Positions 8,252 to 17,485 are shown, counted from the stretch's first letter. The stretch: 64,000 nt of DNA from Solibacillus sp. FSL R7-0668 (GCF_038006205.1 NZ_JBBOUU010000001.1:1180001-1244000), one strand, 5' to 3'. A program made the numbers and translations. The notes: generated by a model not told the origin, from the sequence alone.

Positions 8252-9379
8252 ATGGCGGACAAGTCAAAACATTCAAAAGATATGAAGGTAAATGGTGTTT
8301 CGTTAGAGCAAATTAAAAAACAACTATTAGCAAAAGCAAAATCAGTTGGTGAAATTTCAATGAAAGAAATTTCAGATACACTCGCATTTTTTGAATTGGA
8401 AAACGAAGAAATTTTCAACTTTGCAGATGAAATCGAAAAAAGTGATGTAACAGTTGAAGGTAAAGAAGAATTTGAAGAAGAAGCACTTTCGAAGCAGGAA
8501 TCAAGCGAAGAAGTTTTTGATTTAAATGATTTAAGTGTTCCTCCGGGCGTTAAAATCAATGACCCAGTTCGTATGTATTTAAAAGAAATTGGTCGTGTAG
8601 ATTTACTTTCTGCTGAAGAAGAAATTCGTTTAGCAGAGCGTATTGAGCAAGGTGACGAAGAAGCACGTAAGCGTTTAGCAGAAGCGAACTTACGTCTTGT
8701 TGTTTCGATTGCCAAGCGTTACGTAGGACGCGGTATGTTATTCTTAGATTTAATTCAAGAAGGAAATATGGGTCTTATTAAAGCGGTTGAAAAGTTTGAC
8801 CACCGTAAAGGATTCAAATTCTCCACTTATGCAACATGGTGGATTCGTCAAGCGATCACGCGTGCCATTGCAGACCAAGCGCGTACAATCCGTATTCCGG
8901 TACACATGGTTGAAACAATTAACAAATTAATTCGTGTACAGCGTCAACTGCTTCAAGATTTAGGGCGCGAACCATCTCCAGAGGAAATCGGAGAAGAAAT
9001 GGATTTAACACCTGAAAAAGTACGTGAAATTTTAAAAATCGCGCAGGAGCCCGTTTCACTTGAAACGCCAATCGGGGAAGAAGATGATTCGCATTTAGGT
9101 GATTTCATCGAGGATTCAGAAGCACAATCTCCAGCCGATCACGCGGCTTATGAATTATTAAAAGAGCAATTAGAAGACGTGTTAGACACATTAACAGACC
9201 GTGAAGAAAATGTATTACGCTTACGTTTTGGTTTAGACGATGGTCGTACACGCACATTAGAAGAGGTAGGGAAAGTATTTGGTGTAACACGTGAGCGTAT
9301 TCGCCAAATCGAGGCAAAAGCATTGCGCAAATTACGCCACCCATCTCGCTCAAAACGTCTAAAAGATTTCTTAGAATAG
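8252..9379 (+). CDS. sigA: RNA polymerase primary sigma factor (sigma-A)
   Basis: The housekeeping sigma factor, 375 residues. An acidic region 1.1 comes first, then regions 1.2-2.4 ([20 protein letters not shown]-like start, [34 protein letters not shown] for -10 recognition and melting). Region 3 follows, then region 4.2 ([19 protein letters not shown]) for -35 binding. An in-frame ATG lies 24 bases upstream, but the ATG at 8252 has AAGGAGGAAGG just before it and the expected N-terminus (MADKSKHSK). It is the second gene after dnaG and ends at a strong hairpin. Confidence 0.98.
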   Translation: MADKSKHSKDMKVNGVSLEQIKKQLLAKAKSVGEISMKEISDTLAFFELENEEIFNFADEIEKSDVTVEGKEEFEEEALSKQESSEEVFDLNDLSVPPGVKINDPVRMYLKEIGRVDLLSAEEEIRLAERIEQGDEEARKRLAEANLRLVVSIAKRYVGRGMLFLDLIQEGNMGLIKAVEKFDHRKGFKFSTYATWWIRQAITRAIADQARTIRIPVHMVETINKLIRVQRQLLQDLGREPSPEEIGEEMDLTPEKVREILKIAQEPVSLETPIGEEDDSHLGDFIEDSEAQSPADHAAYELLKEQLEDVLDTLTDREENVLRLRFGLDDGRTRTLEEVGKVFGVTRERIRQIEAKALRKLRHPSRSKRLKDFLE

Positions 9380-9384
9380 GAATG

Positions 9385-9424
9385 AAAAAAAGATGAAGCA
9401 CAACGGTGACTTCATCTTTTTTTA
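9385..9424 (+). terminator. terminator of dnaG-sigA
   Basis: AGATGAAG (9391-9398) pairs with CTTCATCT (9410-9417), flanked by seven A and eight T. In the following gap an inverted repeat TGTTACT/AGTAACA spans about 9464-9521 ahead of the next gene. Confidence 0.85.
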
Positions 9425-9556
9425 TACATAAAAATAGCAAAAAAGTATTACGCTTAAAAAAAGACGATGTTACTTTTTACAGATGTCGTGCGCTACTTAT
9501 TTCCTTACAATAAAAGGTAGTAACAAATACATAAAAGACAGATTTGGAGCGTAGTT

Positions 9557-10111
9557 ATGTCAAATCAAAAGAAACAAATCATTATGAATGAGATTACATT
9601 TTGGAAGCAAAACAAGTTGTTGCCTGAGCACTATTGCGATTTTTTAATGACGCTCTATTCAGAGGGCAATCAAAATGAGGAAATTGAAGGGAAAACAAAG
9701 AATGCGATAAAAAGTGTCGAAAAACGTAAGAAGCTTAGCATCGCCACATTTTTTCCAATTGTCGCCGCGGTCATCGTTTTATTGCTTTTCACGATCCAAT
9801 ATGAATGGGTTGTTATTGCCATTGCAGGTGTTTTCGCTGCTTGCTGCTTAGTTGGAGCAATCTATTTTGCGAAGAAAAACAATATTTTAGCAATAATGCT
9901 ACAATTAGCGACGGCATTATCCGCACTTGGCGTGACTTTAAAAATTTGTACAACGTATTTTGATGGAAATAATGAAATGCTGTATATGCTATTGCTTGTA
10001 AACTGTATATTTTGGTTAATAAGCGGAATCATGATGCGGATCATTTATTTCACGATTTCAGGTGTGCTCGGCGTCATTGTTATTATGGGGGCATGGGTGT
10101 ATTTATTATAA
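9557..10111 (+). CDS. membrane protein of unknown function
   Basis: This 184-residue protein has a soluble charged N-terminal part (about 60 residues, rich in Lys and Glu) followed by four to five hydrophobic helices (about residues 64-86, 88-104, 108-126, 136-154, 158-184). GGAG lies upstream of the ATG, and the gene has its own terminator. I recognise no family. It sits between sigA and cccA, which are close together in B. subtilis, so it is accessory to that conserved block. No enzymatic motif is visible. Confidence 0.7.
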   Translation: MSNQKKQIIMNEITFWKQNKLLPEHYCDFLMTLYSEGNQNEEIEGKTKNAIKSVEKRKKLSIATFFPIVAAVIVLLLFTIQYEWVVIAIAGVFAACCLVGAIYFAKKNNILAIMLQLATALSALGVTLKICTTYFDGNNEMLYMLLLVNCIFWLISGIMMRIIYFTISGVLGVIVIMGAWVYLL

Positions 10112-10115
10112 TGAA

Positions 10116-10162
10116 GAAGCTCGTTTCATTTCTAAATAACGGATTTGAAACGAGTTTTTTTG
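10116..10162 (+). terminator. intrinsic terminator
   Basis: GCTCGTTTCA pairs with TGAAACGAGT, followed by TTTTTTT, directly after the membrane protein gene. Confidence 0.8.
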
Positions 10163-10303
10163 AGAATCATTAAAAAAAAATTGAATATCAAGAAATTAAT
10201 GAAATCCCATTTAATTCTCTAAAATACGTATATTTTCTGTAAAAAATAAGATTTTTAGATTACAATAAACTTGTAAACTACGTTGGTTGAGAGGATGAAT
10301 ACA

Positions 10304-11440
10304 ATGCATTTTGATTTATCGACAGAGCAAGCAATGTTACAGAAAATGATTCGGGAATTTTCAGATGAGGTGGTCGCACCAGGAGCGGTAGAACGTGATC
10401 GCACAAAAGCATTTCCACTTGCAATTTTCAACGAGCTTTCGCAAATGGGCATCATGGGCTTACCCTTTTCAGAACAATATGGCGGAGCGGGAGCAGATAC
10501 AATAAGCTTTGCAATTGTGACGGAGGAATTGAGCCGTGTTTGTGCATCGACGGGTATTACGTATTCGGCGCATATTTCATTAGGTGGAGCACCACTGAAC
10601 TTATTTGGTACAGAGGCGCAAAAGCAAAAATATTTAGTGCCGATCTGTACAGGGGAATCCTTTGGCGCATTTGGTTTAACCGAGCCTAATGCGGGTTCAG
10701 ATGCAGGGGGGACTGAAACAACGGCTACACTTCGCAATGATGAATATGTCATAAATGGTACGAAGGTTTTCATTACAAATGCAAGTTATGCCAAGCATCT
10801 CGCGTTAACAGCTATAACAAATCGAGATGGAGACAAAAAAGAAATAAGCGCGATTATTGTACCAACTGATGCACCAGGATTTTCGATTAAATCGGATTAC
10901 GAAAAAATGGGCTTACATGCCTCCAATACGACGGAATTGATTTTACAGGATGTGCATGTTCCAGAAGAAAACTTGCTCGGTGTTCGTGGCAATGGCTTTA
11001 AGCAATTTTTAACAACGCTCGATGGTGGCCGAATTGGAATCGCCGCAATGGCAGTGGGAATTGCGCAAGGTGCGTTAAATAAGGCGATTCAATATTCAAA
11101 AGAACGAAAGCAGTTTGGCAAGTCACTGGCTGAATTTCAAGCAACACAGTTTAAACTGGCTGATATGGAGGTAAAGATTCAACTAGCAAGAACATTTGTT
11201 TATAAGGCGGCCTGGTTAAAGGATCAAGGGCGACCTTTTAGCAAAGAGGCAGCAATCGCGAAATACTATGCTTCTGAAATGGCGATGGAAGTATGTGATG
11301 AAGCGATTCAAATTCATGGTGGCTACGGTTATATGAAAGAATATGAGGTAGAGCGCTTTATGCGAGATGCAAAATTACTCGAAATTGGTGAGGGAACTTC
11401 GGAAGTTCAAAAAATGGTGATTGCAAGACATATCTTATAA
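10304..11440 (+). CDS. acyl-CoA dehydrogenase
   Basis: A flavoenzyme oxidising an acyl-CoA to the enoyl-CoA and passing electrons to ETF. The 378 residues carry the family signatures AFGLTEPNAGSDAGG (FAD/substrate contact, about residue 122), WINGTK-like VINGTKVFITNA, and the C-terminal QIHGGYGYMKEYEVER. The Glu in the IQIHGG...EVERFMRDAK region is the usual catalytic-base area. Short-chain or branched-chain substrates are typical for this size, but the sequence does not decide. In-frame TTG (10283) and ATG (10295) lie upstream. The ATG at 10304 is best placed after GAGAGG. It is monocistronic, with no fatty-acid genes beside it. Confidence 0.92.
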   Translation: MHFDLSTEQAMLQKMIREFSDEVVAPGAVERDRTKAFPLAIFNELSQMGIMGLPFSEQYGGAGADTISFAIVTEELSRVCASTGITYSAHISLGGAPLNLFGTEAQKQKYLVPICTGESFGAFGLTEPNAGSDAGGTETTATLRNDEYVINGTKVFITNASYAKHLALTAITNRDGDKKEISAIIVPTDAPGFSIKSDYEKMGLHASNTTELILQDVHVPEENLLGVRGNGFKQFLTTLDGGRIGIAAMAVGIAQGALNKAIQYSKERKQFGKSLAEFQATQFKLADMEVKIQLARTFVYKAAWLKDQGRPFSKEAAIAKYYASEMAMEVCDEAIQIHGGYGYMKEYEVERFMRDAKLLEIGEGTSEVQKMVIARHIL

Positions 11441-11677
11441 TGTGTAATAAAAATGGAAAAATTGTTACAAAGCTAGTAAAACTTGTTGCGTAGGTCTTTT
11501 CGTTTTTTACAGAATCAAGTACAATTAGAATTGTTTACTAGACTTTGGTTTAGTTAGAAAAACATATTTCGTGTCTAAATGACTCGAAATAACGGCTTTT
11601 CTGATGTGGATGGACTTAAAAAGTTTCTACTTTTTTATCCACAAGAAATAGAATAATTAATGAGGGAGGGGAACTCA

Positions 11678-12007
11678 ATGAAAAACAATCCACTAATTCC
11701 TTACGTTCTTATCATGGTATTCGGTATCGGTCTAATTTTCTTCATGTCATTTGAGGGTGCTGCTGATAAAAACAGTGCGGATGAGGGTCAAGCTGAAACA
11801 GCTGAAATTAGCGGTGAAGAGGTAGCTCAAAAGAACTGTATCTCTTGTCACGGCGGTGATTTAACTGGTGGTATGGGTCCATCTATTGTAGGTTTAGATG
11901 CTGTTCATATTCAAGAGGTGGCGTTAAAAGGTCAAGGTTCAATGCCTGCTATTTTAAAAACTGAAGAAGAAGCTCAAGCTGTAGCTGAGTATATTTCAGG
12001 TCTATAA
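11678..12007 (+). CDS. cccA: membrane-anchored cytochrome c550-like protein
   Basis: A 109-residue c-type cytochrome with an uncleaved N-terminal membrane helix (residues 5-24), an acidic linker, and one heme site CISCHGG. It also has MGPSI and a GSMPAIL segment giving the probable axial Met. It would face outward and carry electrons in the respiratory chain. The position downstream of sigA and upstream of trmK-yqfO matches B. subtilis cccA. The start at 11678 is set by GGAGGGG. Just before the gene GTGGAT and ATCCAC flank an AAAAAGT/ACTTTTT stem (11608-11641), a possible leader hairpin. Confidence 0.9.
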   Translation: MKNNPLIPYVLIMVFGIGLIFFMSFEGAADKNSADEGQAETAEISGEEVAQKNCISCHGGDLTGGMGPSIVGLDAVHIQEVALKGQGSMPAILKTEEEAQAVAEYISGL

Positions 12008-12137
12008 TTGTCGAAGTGTGGAAGTAGAGTAATCTATTTCTGCACTTTTTTTGATGAAATGGACTTGCGCGAGACTTGTCGGCAAATTTTATATATAATG
12101 AGAGTAATTTGTCATAAAGAAAAGAGGAAATTGAAAT

Positions 12138-12833
12138 ATGAACGCGCAAAAACTTTCAAAAAGACTGGAAACGGTGGCATCGTTTGTACCAACAGGAGCC
12201 GTTGTAGCGGATATTGGCAGTGACCACGCTTATTTACCATGCTATCTAGTACATAAGGGAATTGCGGCACGGGCAATTGCAGGTGAAGTCGTACAAGGTC
12301 CATATGATTCTGCTGTCCGTCAAGTGCGCACAGAGGGTTTAACGGAAAAAATTACGGTGCGCCTAGCGGATGGGCTTGCAGCGGTAGAAGAATCAGATCA
12401 TGTTACCGCGATTACAATTGCTGGTATGGGCGGCCCCTTAATCGTATCGATTTTAGAAAAACACCCACAAGCATTAAAAACGGTGACACGATTAATTTTA
12501 CAGCCGAATATTCATGCAAAAGCCATTCGAGAATGGGCATTAGCACATGGCTGGGCTTTACAAGACGAGGTCATTTTAGAAGAAGACGGCAAAGTATATG
12601 AGGTGCTTGTATTACAGCGTGGTTCGATGGATTTAAATGAAGCACAAATTTTAATGGGACCAAAGCTAATGAATACAAAATGTGCGGTCTTCGTGGAAAA
12701 ATGGTCTCGAGAAGTCGCAAACTGGCAGCGTGTGCAGCAAGCCATTCGCAATGCTGAACAAACCGAAGAAAATAAAGCGAAATATGAAGAACTAACGCAT
12801 TTAATTGCGCTCGTGCAGGAGGCGATTCAATGA
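12138..12833 (+). CDS. trmK: tRNA (adenine(22)-N1)-methyltransferase
   Basis: SAM-dependent methylation of A22 in the D-arm of certain tRNAs. The 231-residue protein has a Rossmann methyltransferase domain, with motif I VVADIGSDHAYLP (about residue 22) and the motif IV-like ITIAGMGGPLI. A C-terminal coiled-coil of about 60 residues carries the conserved Trp/Arg-rich helices. AGAGGAAATTGAAAT precedes the ATG. The stop codon overlaps the start of yqfO by four bases (ATGA), so the two are translationally coupled, as in B. subtilis. Confidence 0.94.
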   Translation: MNAQKLSKRLETVASFVPTGAVVADIGSDHAYLPCYLVHKGIAARAIAGEVVQGPYDSAVRQVRTEGLTEKITVRLADGLAAVEESDHVTAITIAGMGGPLIVSILEKHPQALKTVTRLILQPNIHAKAIREWALAHGWALQDEVILEEDGKVYEVLVLQRGSMDLNEAQILMGPKLMNTKCAVFVEKWSREVANWQRVQQAIRNAEQTEENKAKYEELTHLIALVQEAIQ

Positions 12834-13951
12834 AGACTGTAAACGGTAACGAAATCATTCAACTTTTTGAAGCATGGTCACCCAAAAAATATGCGTGTAT
12901 GCCAAATGATCCGATTGGTTTAGCGATTGGTACGTTAAATAAAGCAGTATCTAAGGTGCTCGTTACGCTGGATGTGACACATGAGGTGGTAGATGAGGCA
13001 ATCACACAGGGCTGTGAGCTAATTATTGCCCATCATCCACCAATTTTTATGAAGCTATCGAATTTACGTACCGATAACCCACAAGGAGCATTGTACGAAA
13101 AGTGCTTGAAAAACAATATCGCGGTTTACGCAGCGCATACAAATTTAGATGTGGCGCCAGGTGGGGTTAATGATTTACTGGCTGATGCTTTACAGCTAGA
13201 AAATCGTCAAATTTTAGAACGCTCTTATGAAGAGAAAATGATGAAGCTTGCAGTATTTGTTCCAGCTGCTGAGAGTGAAGCGATGCGAGAGGCACTAGCA
13301 AAAGCCGGAGCTGGACGAATCGGCCATTACGAGGCTTGTAGCTACACACTTGCCGGTGAGGGGCGCTTCCGTGCATTAGCAGGTGCGAATCCGACTATTG
13401 GAGAAGTAGGCGATTTGCATGTAGAGCCCGAAGAAAAAATTGAGGTTGTGTTCCCACAATCGATAAAAAATAAAGTATTAAAAGCGATGTTAAATGCGCA
13501 TAGCTATGAAGAACCAGCATATGATTTAGTTGCGATGGAGCTATCGACAAATGAGCAAGGGTTAGGGCGCATCGGAACATTAAAAGAGCCGATGACGCTG
13601 CTTGAATTTGCAGAGTTTGTGAAGGTACAGTTAGATGTACCTGCCTTGCGCGTTGTTGGACCATTGGATCGCACCGTTCAAAAGGTAGCGGTTGTTGGTG
13701 GAGACGGCAACAAATACATTCGAACAGCAAAATTTGCAGGTGCAGATGTCTTTGTAACAGGGGATATCGGCTTCCATATGGCACAAGATGCAGAGGTGAG
13801 TGGTCTAAGCATCGTTGACCCAGGACATCATGTGGAGAAGGTAATGATTAAAGGGGTAGCAGAAAAAATGGCCGCTTTATGTGCGGATAAGAAATTACAA
13901 GTAACATTTATTCAATCGACAATTCATACAGAGCCATTTCAATTTATTTAA
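12830..13951 (+). CDS. yqfO: Nif3-like dinuclear metal centre protein
   Basis: A 373-residue NIF3/DUF34 protein with the long form typical of Firmicutes. The N-terminal half has the metal ligands AHHPPIF and AAHTNLD, and a middle CutA-like insert covers about residues 125-235. The C-terminal half has GGDGNK and the ligand segments VTGDIGFHMA and DPGHHVEK. The biological substrate is not established; names such as GTP cyclohydrolase 1 type 2 come from database transfer. Its start overlaps trmK by four bases and it ends at a strong bidirectional hairpin. Confidence 0.92.
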   Translation: MKTVNGNEIIQLFEAWSPKKYACMPNDPIGLAIGTLNKAVSKVLVTLDVTHEVVDEAITQGCELIIAHHPPIFMKLSNLRTDNPQGALYEKCLKNNIAVYAAHTNLDVAPGGVNDLLADALQLENRQILERSYEEKMMKLAVFVPAAESEAMREALAKAGAGRIGHYEACSYTLAGEGRFRALAGANPTIGEVGDLHVEPEEKIEVVFPQSIKNKVLKAMLNAHSYEEPAYDLVAMELSTNEQGLGRIGTLKEPMTLLEFAEFVKVQLDVPALRVVGPLDRTVQKVAVVGGDGNKYIRTAKFAGADVFVTGDIGFHMAQDAEVSGLSIVDPGHHVEKVMIKGVAEKMAALCADKKLQVTFIQSTIHTEPFQFI

Positions 13952-13954
13952 AAG

Positions 13955-14001
13955 CAAAAAAGTTGTTCATTTTGATTATCCGAAATGAACAACTTTTTTA
14001 T
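13955..14001. terminator. bidirectional terminator
   Basis: AAAAAAGTTGTTCATTTT pairs with GAAATGAACAACTTTTTT (13955-13999). It is shared by convergent yqfO and the membrane fusion gene. Confidence 0.9.
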
Positions 14002-14009
14002 TTGTAACA

Positions 14010-15824
14010 TTATTTTGACTTTTGCATTAAATGCGAATAGGACAATACTAAGCCGAGTAAATAAAGAACGACTAAAAAATACAGTGGGACAAGATGAATG
14101 AAGCTTGTGTAGCCAATGGCAAAATGTGTGCCAATTCCAGCGATAAATGCAGGGAGTGCACCAAGTAGTAATGTATACCAAAGCCAGCGTTCACCAGCGC
14201 GGAATCCCCAAAGTGATAGGCAAAGTACAAGGATGCCCACACTAATAAGTGCACTACCAAAGCCAGCACGGTCATGGGCAATAACAGGAATCAAACGATT
14301 GCTAATGGATTGTAATGTAGATGCATCCATACATAAAAAGCTAATATCCGTTGTCACAAAAACGCTTGTAATCCCAATAATTGAAATGACCAAGCCACCG
14401 ATTAATAATGAAAAACCGAGTACGACAAATAGAAATTGACCATAAACAGAACGCGTCCATGCAAGGTCATTTGTGTCATGCCAGCTTTGCGGACTGGCTT
14501 TGAGATTTTTTCCCTCACGCCAACTCATCAGATAAATTGGGAGAAGTACCAACCAAAACAACCCATGGAGCCAATCAAAATAACCATAGCCAATGAATAA
14601 CAAAATGCCTAAAAAACCGATGATTGCCGCACTGTGAAAGGTCACTTTTACCCAGTGCAACCCTCGCCTCAACCCAAAATAAGCAAGTGCCATATAAATA
14701 ATACTAGCTGAAATCATCGTTCCTGCGAGCGACATGCGGTCATGTGCCATAAAGGCCAAAATTTTAGGGTTTACGAAGTTCAATTGCTCACGGGTTAGCC
14801 CGATAAATCGTTCATCATATTGTAAGATGACGGTATTTAGTGCAAAAAATAGAGCGATAACACCACCAATAAAAATGGCAAGTCCGAAAAGAAAAGACCA
14901 AAGCCATTGCTGCGGTGGAGGAGTTGGTGTTAACTGATCTACAAATTTTTCGTGGATACGCTTTGGCAACCCCGGCCCGACTTGGACATAACCCTCTGTA
15001 AGCATCATTAAATCCGCTCCAGCTTCTTTTAAGGCGACAGCATCTGCTGGACTGTAAATGCCCCCAGTTGTCATTCTCGGTATATGTGGATAATCTCTTT
15101 TCAGAGTTTGTAGTCCATGTTGTAGCGCTTGTAAGCTATTCTTTTGTTCAACTAGACGGTCAGTTGTCGTTGTAAAGGGTGCATCAATACAAACGCCTTG
15201 AACAGAGGGAGCTAACTGAACCGAATTAGTAATTTGTTCAGCAGAAATAATTTGATAGATAGGGATAGGGATACCAACAGCTTGTTTCAATTGATTGATA
15301 TGCTGTGTATGCAACAGAAATCCATCAACGAAAGGTGCTAAATGTTCAAGACATGCCTGTAACTGCTGTGTCGTCAAGCTAATATCGAGTCGGGCAAAAA
15401 GTGGAACATGAAACCCATGATTTCCGACTAATTGCAATGCCTGCTTCAATGGAACTTTTTCAGCAGATGTTGAAAAAGCAATTTGTCCATCTAACCAAAT
15501 CGGCGAAATTTGTTCTGCTGATGCACGAAAAACAATCGGTCCAATTTCAATAAAACCAAAGCCAAGCTCTTGGAAGGCGGGCGTTCCTGTAAGCTGAGGA
15601 TCCATTATACCGCTCAGCCCAACTGGCGATTTGAAAAGCGTATTATTGTATGTTTCCTGTAAAAGTGGACTTGTTTGATTATGGCCTAAAAATTCAATGA
15701 CATATTTGCCACCGAGAACTTTCGCAACGTTTCGCATGCTTGCATGGATCAATTGCCGGCTTTTATTGGCATCAAGTTTAGAAAGCACGGTCTTTTTTAG
15801 AGGATGATAGGACCAATCAGGCAT
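14010..15824 (-). CDS. degenerate dihydroorotate-dehydrogenase-like domain fused to a duplicated membrane domain
   Basis: This is a 604-residue fusion. Residues 1 to about 300 resemble class 2 PyrD TIM barrels: LFKSPVGLSGIMDPQ, ELGFGFIEIGPI, and the phosphate-loop-like TTGGIYSPADAVALKEAGAD and GPGLPKRIHEK. The usual catalytic NxSSPN(T) and the GFNN segment are not visible, so orotate synthesis is doubtful. Residues 305-604 contain about eight membrane helices. They include an internal duplication with AHDRMSLAGTMISASI...FGLRRGLHW near 360 and AHDRAGFGSALISVGI...WGFRAGERW near 516. The ATG at 15824 follows GGTGGTG. The open frame reaches 15896, but that would run into the dctP terminator. No pyrimidine genes adjoin it. 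The function is unknown. Confidence 0.75.
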   Translation of the reverse strand: MPDWSYHPLKKTVLSKLDANKSRQLIHASMRNVAKVLGGKYVIEFLGHNQTSPLLQETYNNTLFKSPVGLSGIMDPQLTGTPAFQELGFGFIEIGPIVFRASAEQISPIWLDGQIAFSTSAEKVPLKQALQLVGNHGFHVPLFARLDISLTTQQLQACLEHLAPFVDGFLLHTQHINQLKQAVGIPIPIYQIISAEQITNSVQLAPSVQGVCIDAPFTTTTDRLVEQKNSLQALQHGLQTLKRDYPHIPRMTTGGIYSPADAVALKEAGADLMMLTEGYVQVGPGLPKRIHEKFVDQLTPTPPPQQWLWSFLFGLAIFIGGVIALFFALNTVILQYDERFIGLTREQLNFVNPKILAFMAHDRMSLAGTMISASIIYMALAYFGLRRGLHWVKVTFHSAAIIGFLGILLFIGYGYFDWLHGLFWLVLLPIYLMSWREGKNLKASPQSWHDTNDLAWTRSVYGQFLFVVLGFSLLIGGLVISIIGITSVFVTTDISFLCMDASTLQSISNRLIPVIAHDRAGFGSALISVGILVLCLSLWGFRAGERWLWYTLLLGALPAFIAGIGTHFAIGYTSFIHLVPLYFLVVLYLLGLVLSYSHLMQKSK

Positions 15825-15881
15825 ACTAGTTTCACCACCGATGAATTCATTTGTTCTTAGTGTACCATAGGAAATAGTGGG

Positions 15882-15914
15882 AAAATAAAACAGCACCTCA
15901 AAATTGAAGTGCTG
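15882..15914 (-). terminator. terminator of dctP
   Basis: CAGCACTTC pairs with GAGGTGCTG on the minus strand, followed by TTTTATTTT. It lies nine bases beyond the dctP stop and excludes starts upstream of about 15880 for the next gene. Confidence 0.85.
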
Positions 15915-15922
15915 TTTGAATA

Positions 15923-17176
15923 TTATGCTTTTGTAGGAATGGCTTTTGCTGCCATTTCTTCATTAAAATCATTTTCTGATTTGGATACAACGACACATGC
16001 CACACCATTACCGATTAAGTTCGTAACAGCACGTGCTTCAGACATGAAGCGGTCAACCCCGATTAATAACGCAATCCCTTCAAGTGGAACCATTGGGAAT
16101 GCCGCAAGTGTTGCAGCTAATGTGATGAAACCTGAACCTGTTACACCTGCTGCCCCTTTAGAAGTAATCATTAATACCCCTAAAAGTGTCGCAATTTCTA
16201 ACCAAGATAAGTCAACCCCGTAAGCTTGCGCAATGAATAATGCCGCCATGGATAAATAAATGGACGTACCATCTAAGTTAAACGAATAGCCAGTCGGAAC
16301 AACTAAACCAACAACTTGCTTGCCACAGCCTAAGTTTTCTAGCTTGCGCATCATTGCTGGTAATGCTGATTCAGAAGATGATGTACCAATTACGATAAAG
16401 ATTTCCTCTTTAATGTACGCGATGAAGCGGAAAATATTGAAGCCATAATATTTGGCAATGGAGCCAAGTACGAACACGATGAATAGGAACATCGTAATAT
16501 ATACGGCCGCCATTAACAGCCCTAGTGATTTTAATGACTCTAAACCAAAATTACCAATTGTATAGGCCATTGCCCCGAATGCCCCGATTGGCGAGAATTT
16601 CATCACGATGCCAACAATTTTGAAGAAGATTTCAGAAACTTGCTCAAAGAATGTAATAACCGGACGAGATTTTTCACCTAGAGATGCAGCAGCAATACCG
16701 AATAGAACAGCCGCAAATAATGTTGGTAGTAAAGCGCCACTTGCAATGGCACCAACGAAGTTTTCTGGAATAATATCATAGATGAAGCCACCTAAGCCAG
16801 CTTCACTATTTGCATCTGCAGCTTCTGTATATTTCGAAATATCCGCATCCGCCGCTTTTGACGTATCAATCCCAGCGCCTGCGTTTACAAGAACACCAAC
16901 AAGAACACCGATTGCCAGGGCGATTGTGGAAACAATTTCGAAGTAAAGTAATGCTTTCCCTCCGATTTTCCCAACCTTTTTCATATCTCCCATGCCACCG
17001 ATACCAATAACAACAGTTAAGAAGATAATTGGTGCAATTAACATTTTAATTAATTTGATGAATAAATCAGCCAAGATTTTTAAGCTTGCGCCGAATTCAG
17101 GCCAAATTGCGCCCACGATGATCCCTAAAATAATCGCGATAATAACTTGGACCGTTAGATTTTTTAATAATTTCAC
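15923..17176 (-). CDS. dctP: C4-dicarboxylate:cation symporter (DAACS family)
   Basis: A membrane transporter of 417 residues for succinate, fumarate or malate. It has the DAACS fold: eight membrane helices, the serine-rich re-entrant loop GTSSSESALPAMM, and the substrate/cation motif GYSFNLDGTSIY. The second re-entrant loop is SKGAAGVTGSGFI, followed by LIGVDRFMSEARAVTNLIGN. The start is GTG behind AGGGGGC. The partner genes dctB (auxiliary binding protein) and dctS-dctR (two-component system) lie beyond an IS insertion. In B. subtilis these four act together, with DctR activating dctP. The name follows the B. subtilis dct cluster. Confidence 0.92.
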   Translation of the reverse strand: MKLLKNLTVQVIIAIILGIIVGAIWPEFGASLKILADLFIKLIKMLIAPIIFLTVVIGIGGMGDMKKVGKIGGKALLYFEIVSTIALAIGVLVGVLVNAGAGIDTSKAADADISKYTEAADANSEAGLGGFIYDIIPENFVGAIASGALLPTLFAAVLFGIAAASLGEKSRPVITFFEQVSEIFFKIVGIVMKFSPIGAFGAMAYTIGNFGLESLKSLGLLMAAVYITMFLFIVFVLGSIAKYYGFNIFRFIAYIKEEIFIVIGTSSSESALPAMMRKLENLGCGKQVVGLVVPTGYSFNLDGTSIYLSMAALFIAQAYGVDLSWLEIATLLGVLMITSKGAAGVTGSGFITLAATLAAFPMVPLEGIALLIGVDRFMSEARAVTNLIGNGVACVVVSKSENDFNEEMAAKAIPTKA

Positions 17177-17382
17177 GATTGAAGCCCCCTAAAGAAATGG
17201 TTTATATGATAACGTTTACATTGGCAATGATAACGTATGATTATTCAAAATATTTATTTTGATAATAAAAAACTTATCGTTCATTTTGTTCAATGTTGAC
17301 CGAAAAATGCGGGAACTGTTGATACATAAGGGATTTTATTGTTATATTACTGACATCGCAGCATTTGATTTTGTACTATAAC

Positions 17383-17416
17383 AAAACAAAAAAGCTACTT
17401 AAATTTCATAAGTAGC
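17383..17416 (-). terminator. original dctB terminator, now separated from dctB by the IS
   Basis: On the minus strand GCTACTT pairs with AAGTAGC (loop ATGAAATTT), followed by TTTTTTGTTTTGT. It lies 24 bases beyond the old dctB stop codon. The remaining 200 bases up to dctP are AT-rich promoter-like sequence with no gene. They hold a GTTCATTTTGTTCA at about 17280 that is repeated at about 17426. Confidence 0.8.
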
Positions 17417-17439
17417 ATAGTTTTGTTCATTTTGTTCAT

Positions 17440-17485
17440 CTATTGTACTGCTGAAAGTTCTTCTTGAAGCTGTTGCAAATAGTTT
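17440..17485 (-). pseudogene. displaced 3' end of dctB
   Basis: Read on the minus strand beyond the IS, TAT TTG CAA CAG continues as YLQQLQEELSAVQ and a TAG stop (17440-17442). It is in the same frame that dctB would keep if the IS and one copy of the four-base target duplication were removed. The native protein therefore ended SKN-YLQQLQEELSAVQ, matching the amphipathic C-terminal helix usual for DctP/DctB-type binding proteins. Confidence 0.85.

Noticed and set aside
8218-8715. 165-residue Ser-rich minus-strand frame
   Set aside because: It is antisense to the acidic N-terminus of sigma-A; Ser and Phe richness is the mirror of its Glu and Lys codons.
10255-10773. 172-residue minus-strand frame
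   Set aside because: It is a shadow of the acyl-CoA dehydrogenase, which has full family motifs.
13395-13784. 129-residue minus-strand frame
   Set aside because: It is antisense to yqfO and has no ribosome site or family likeness.
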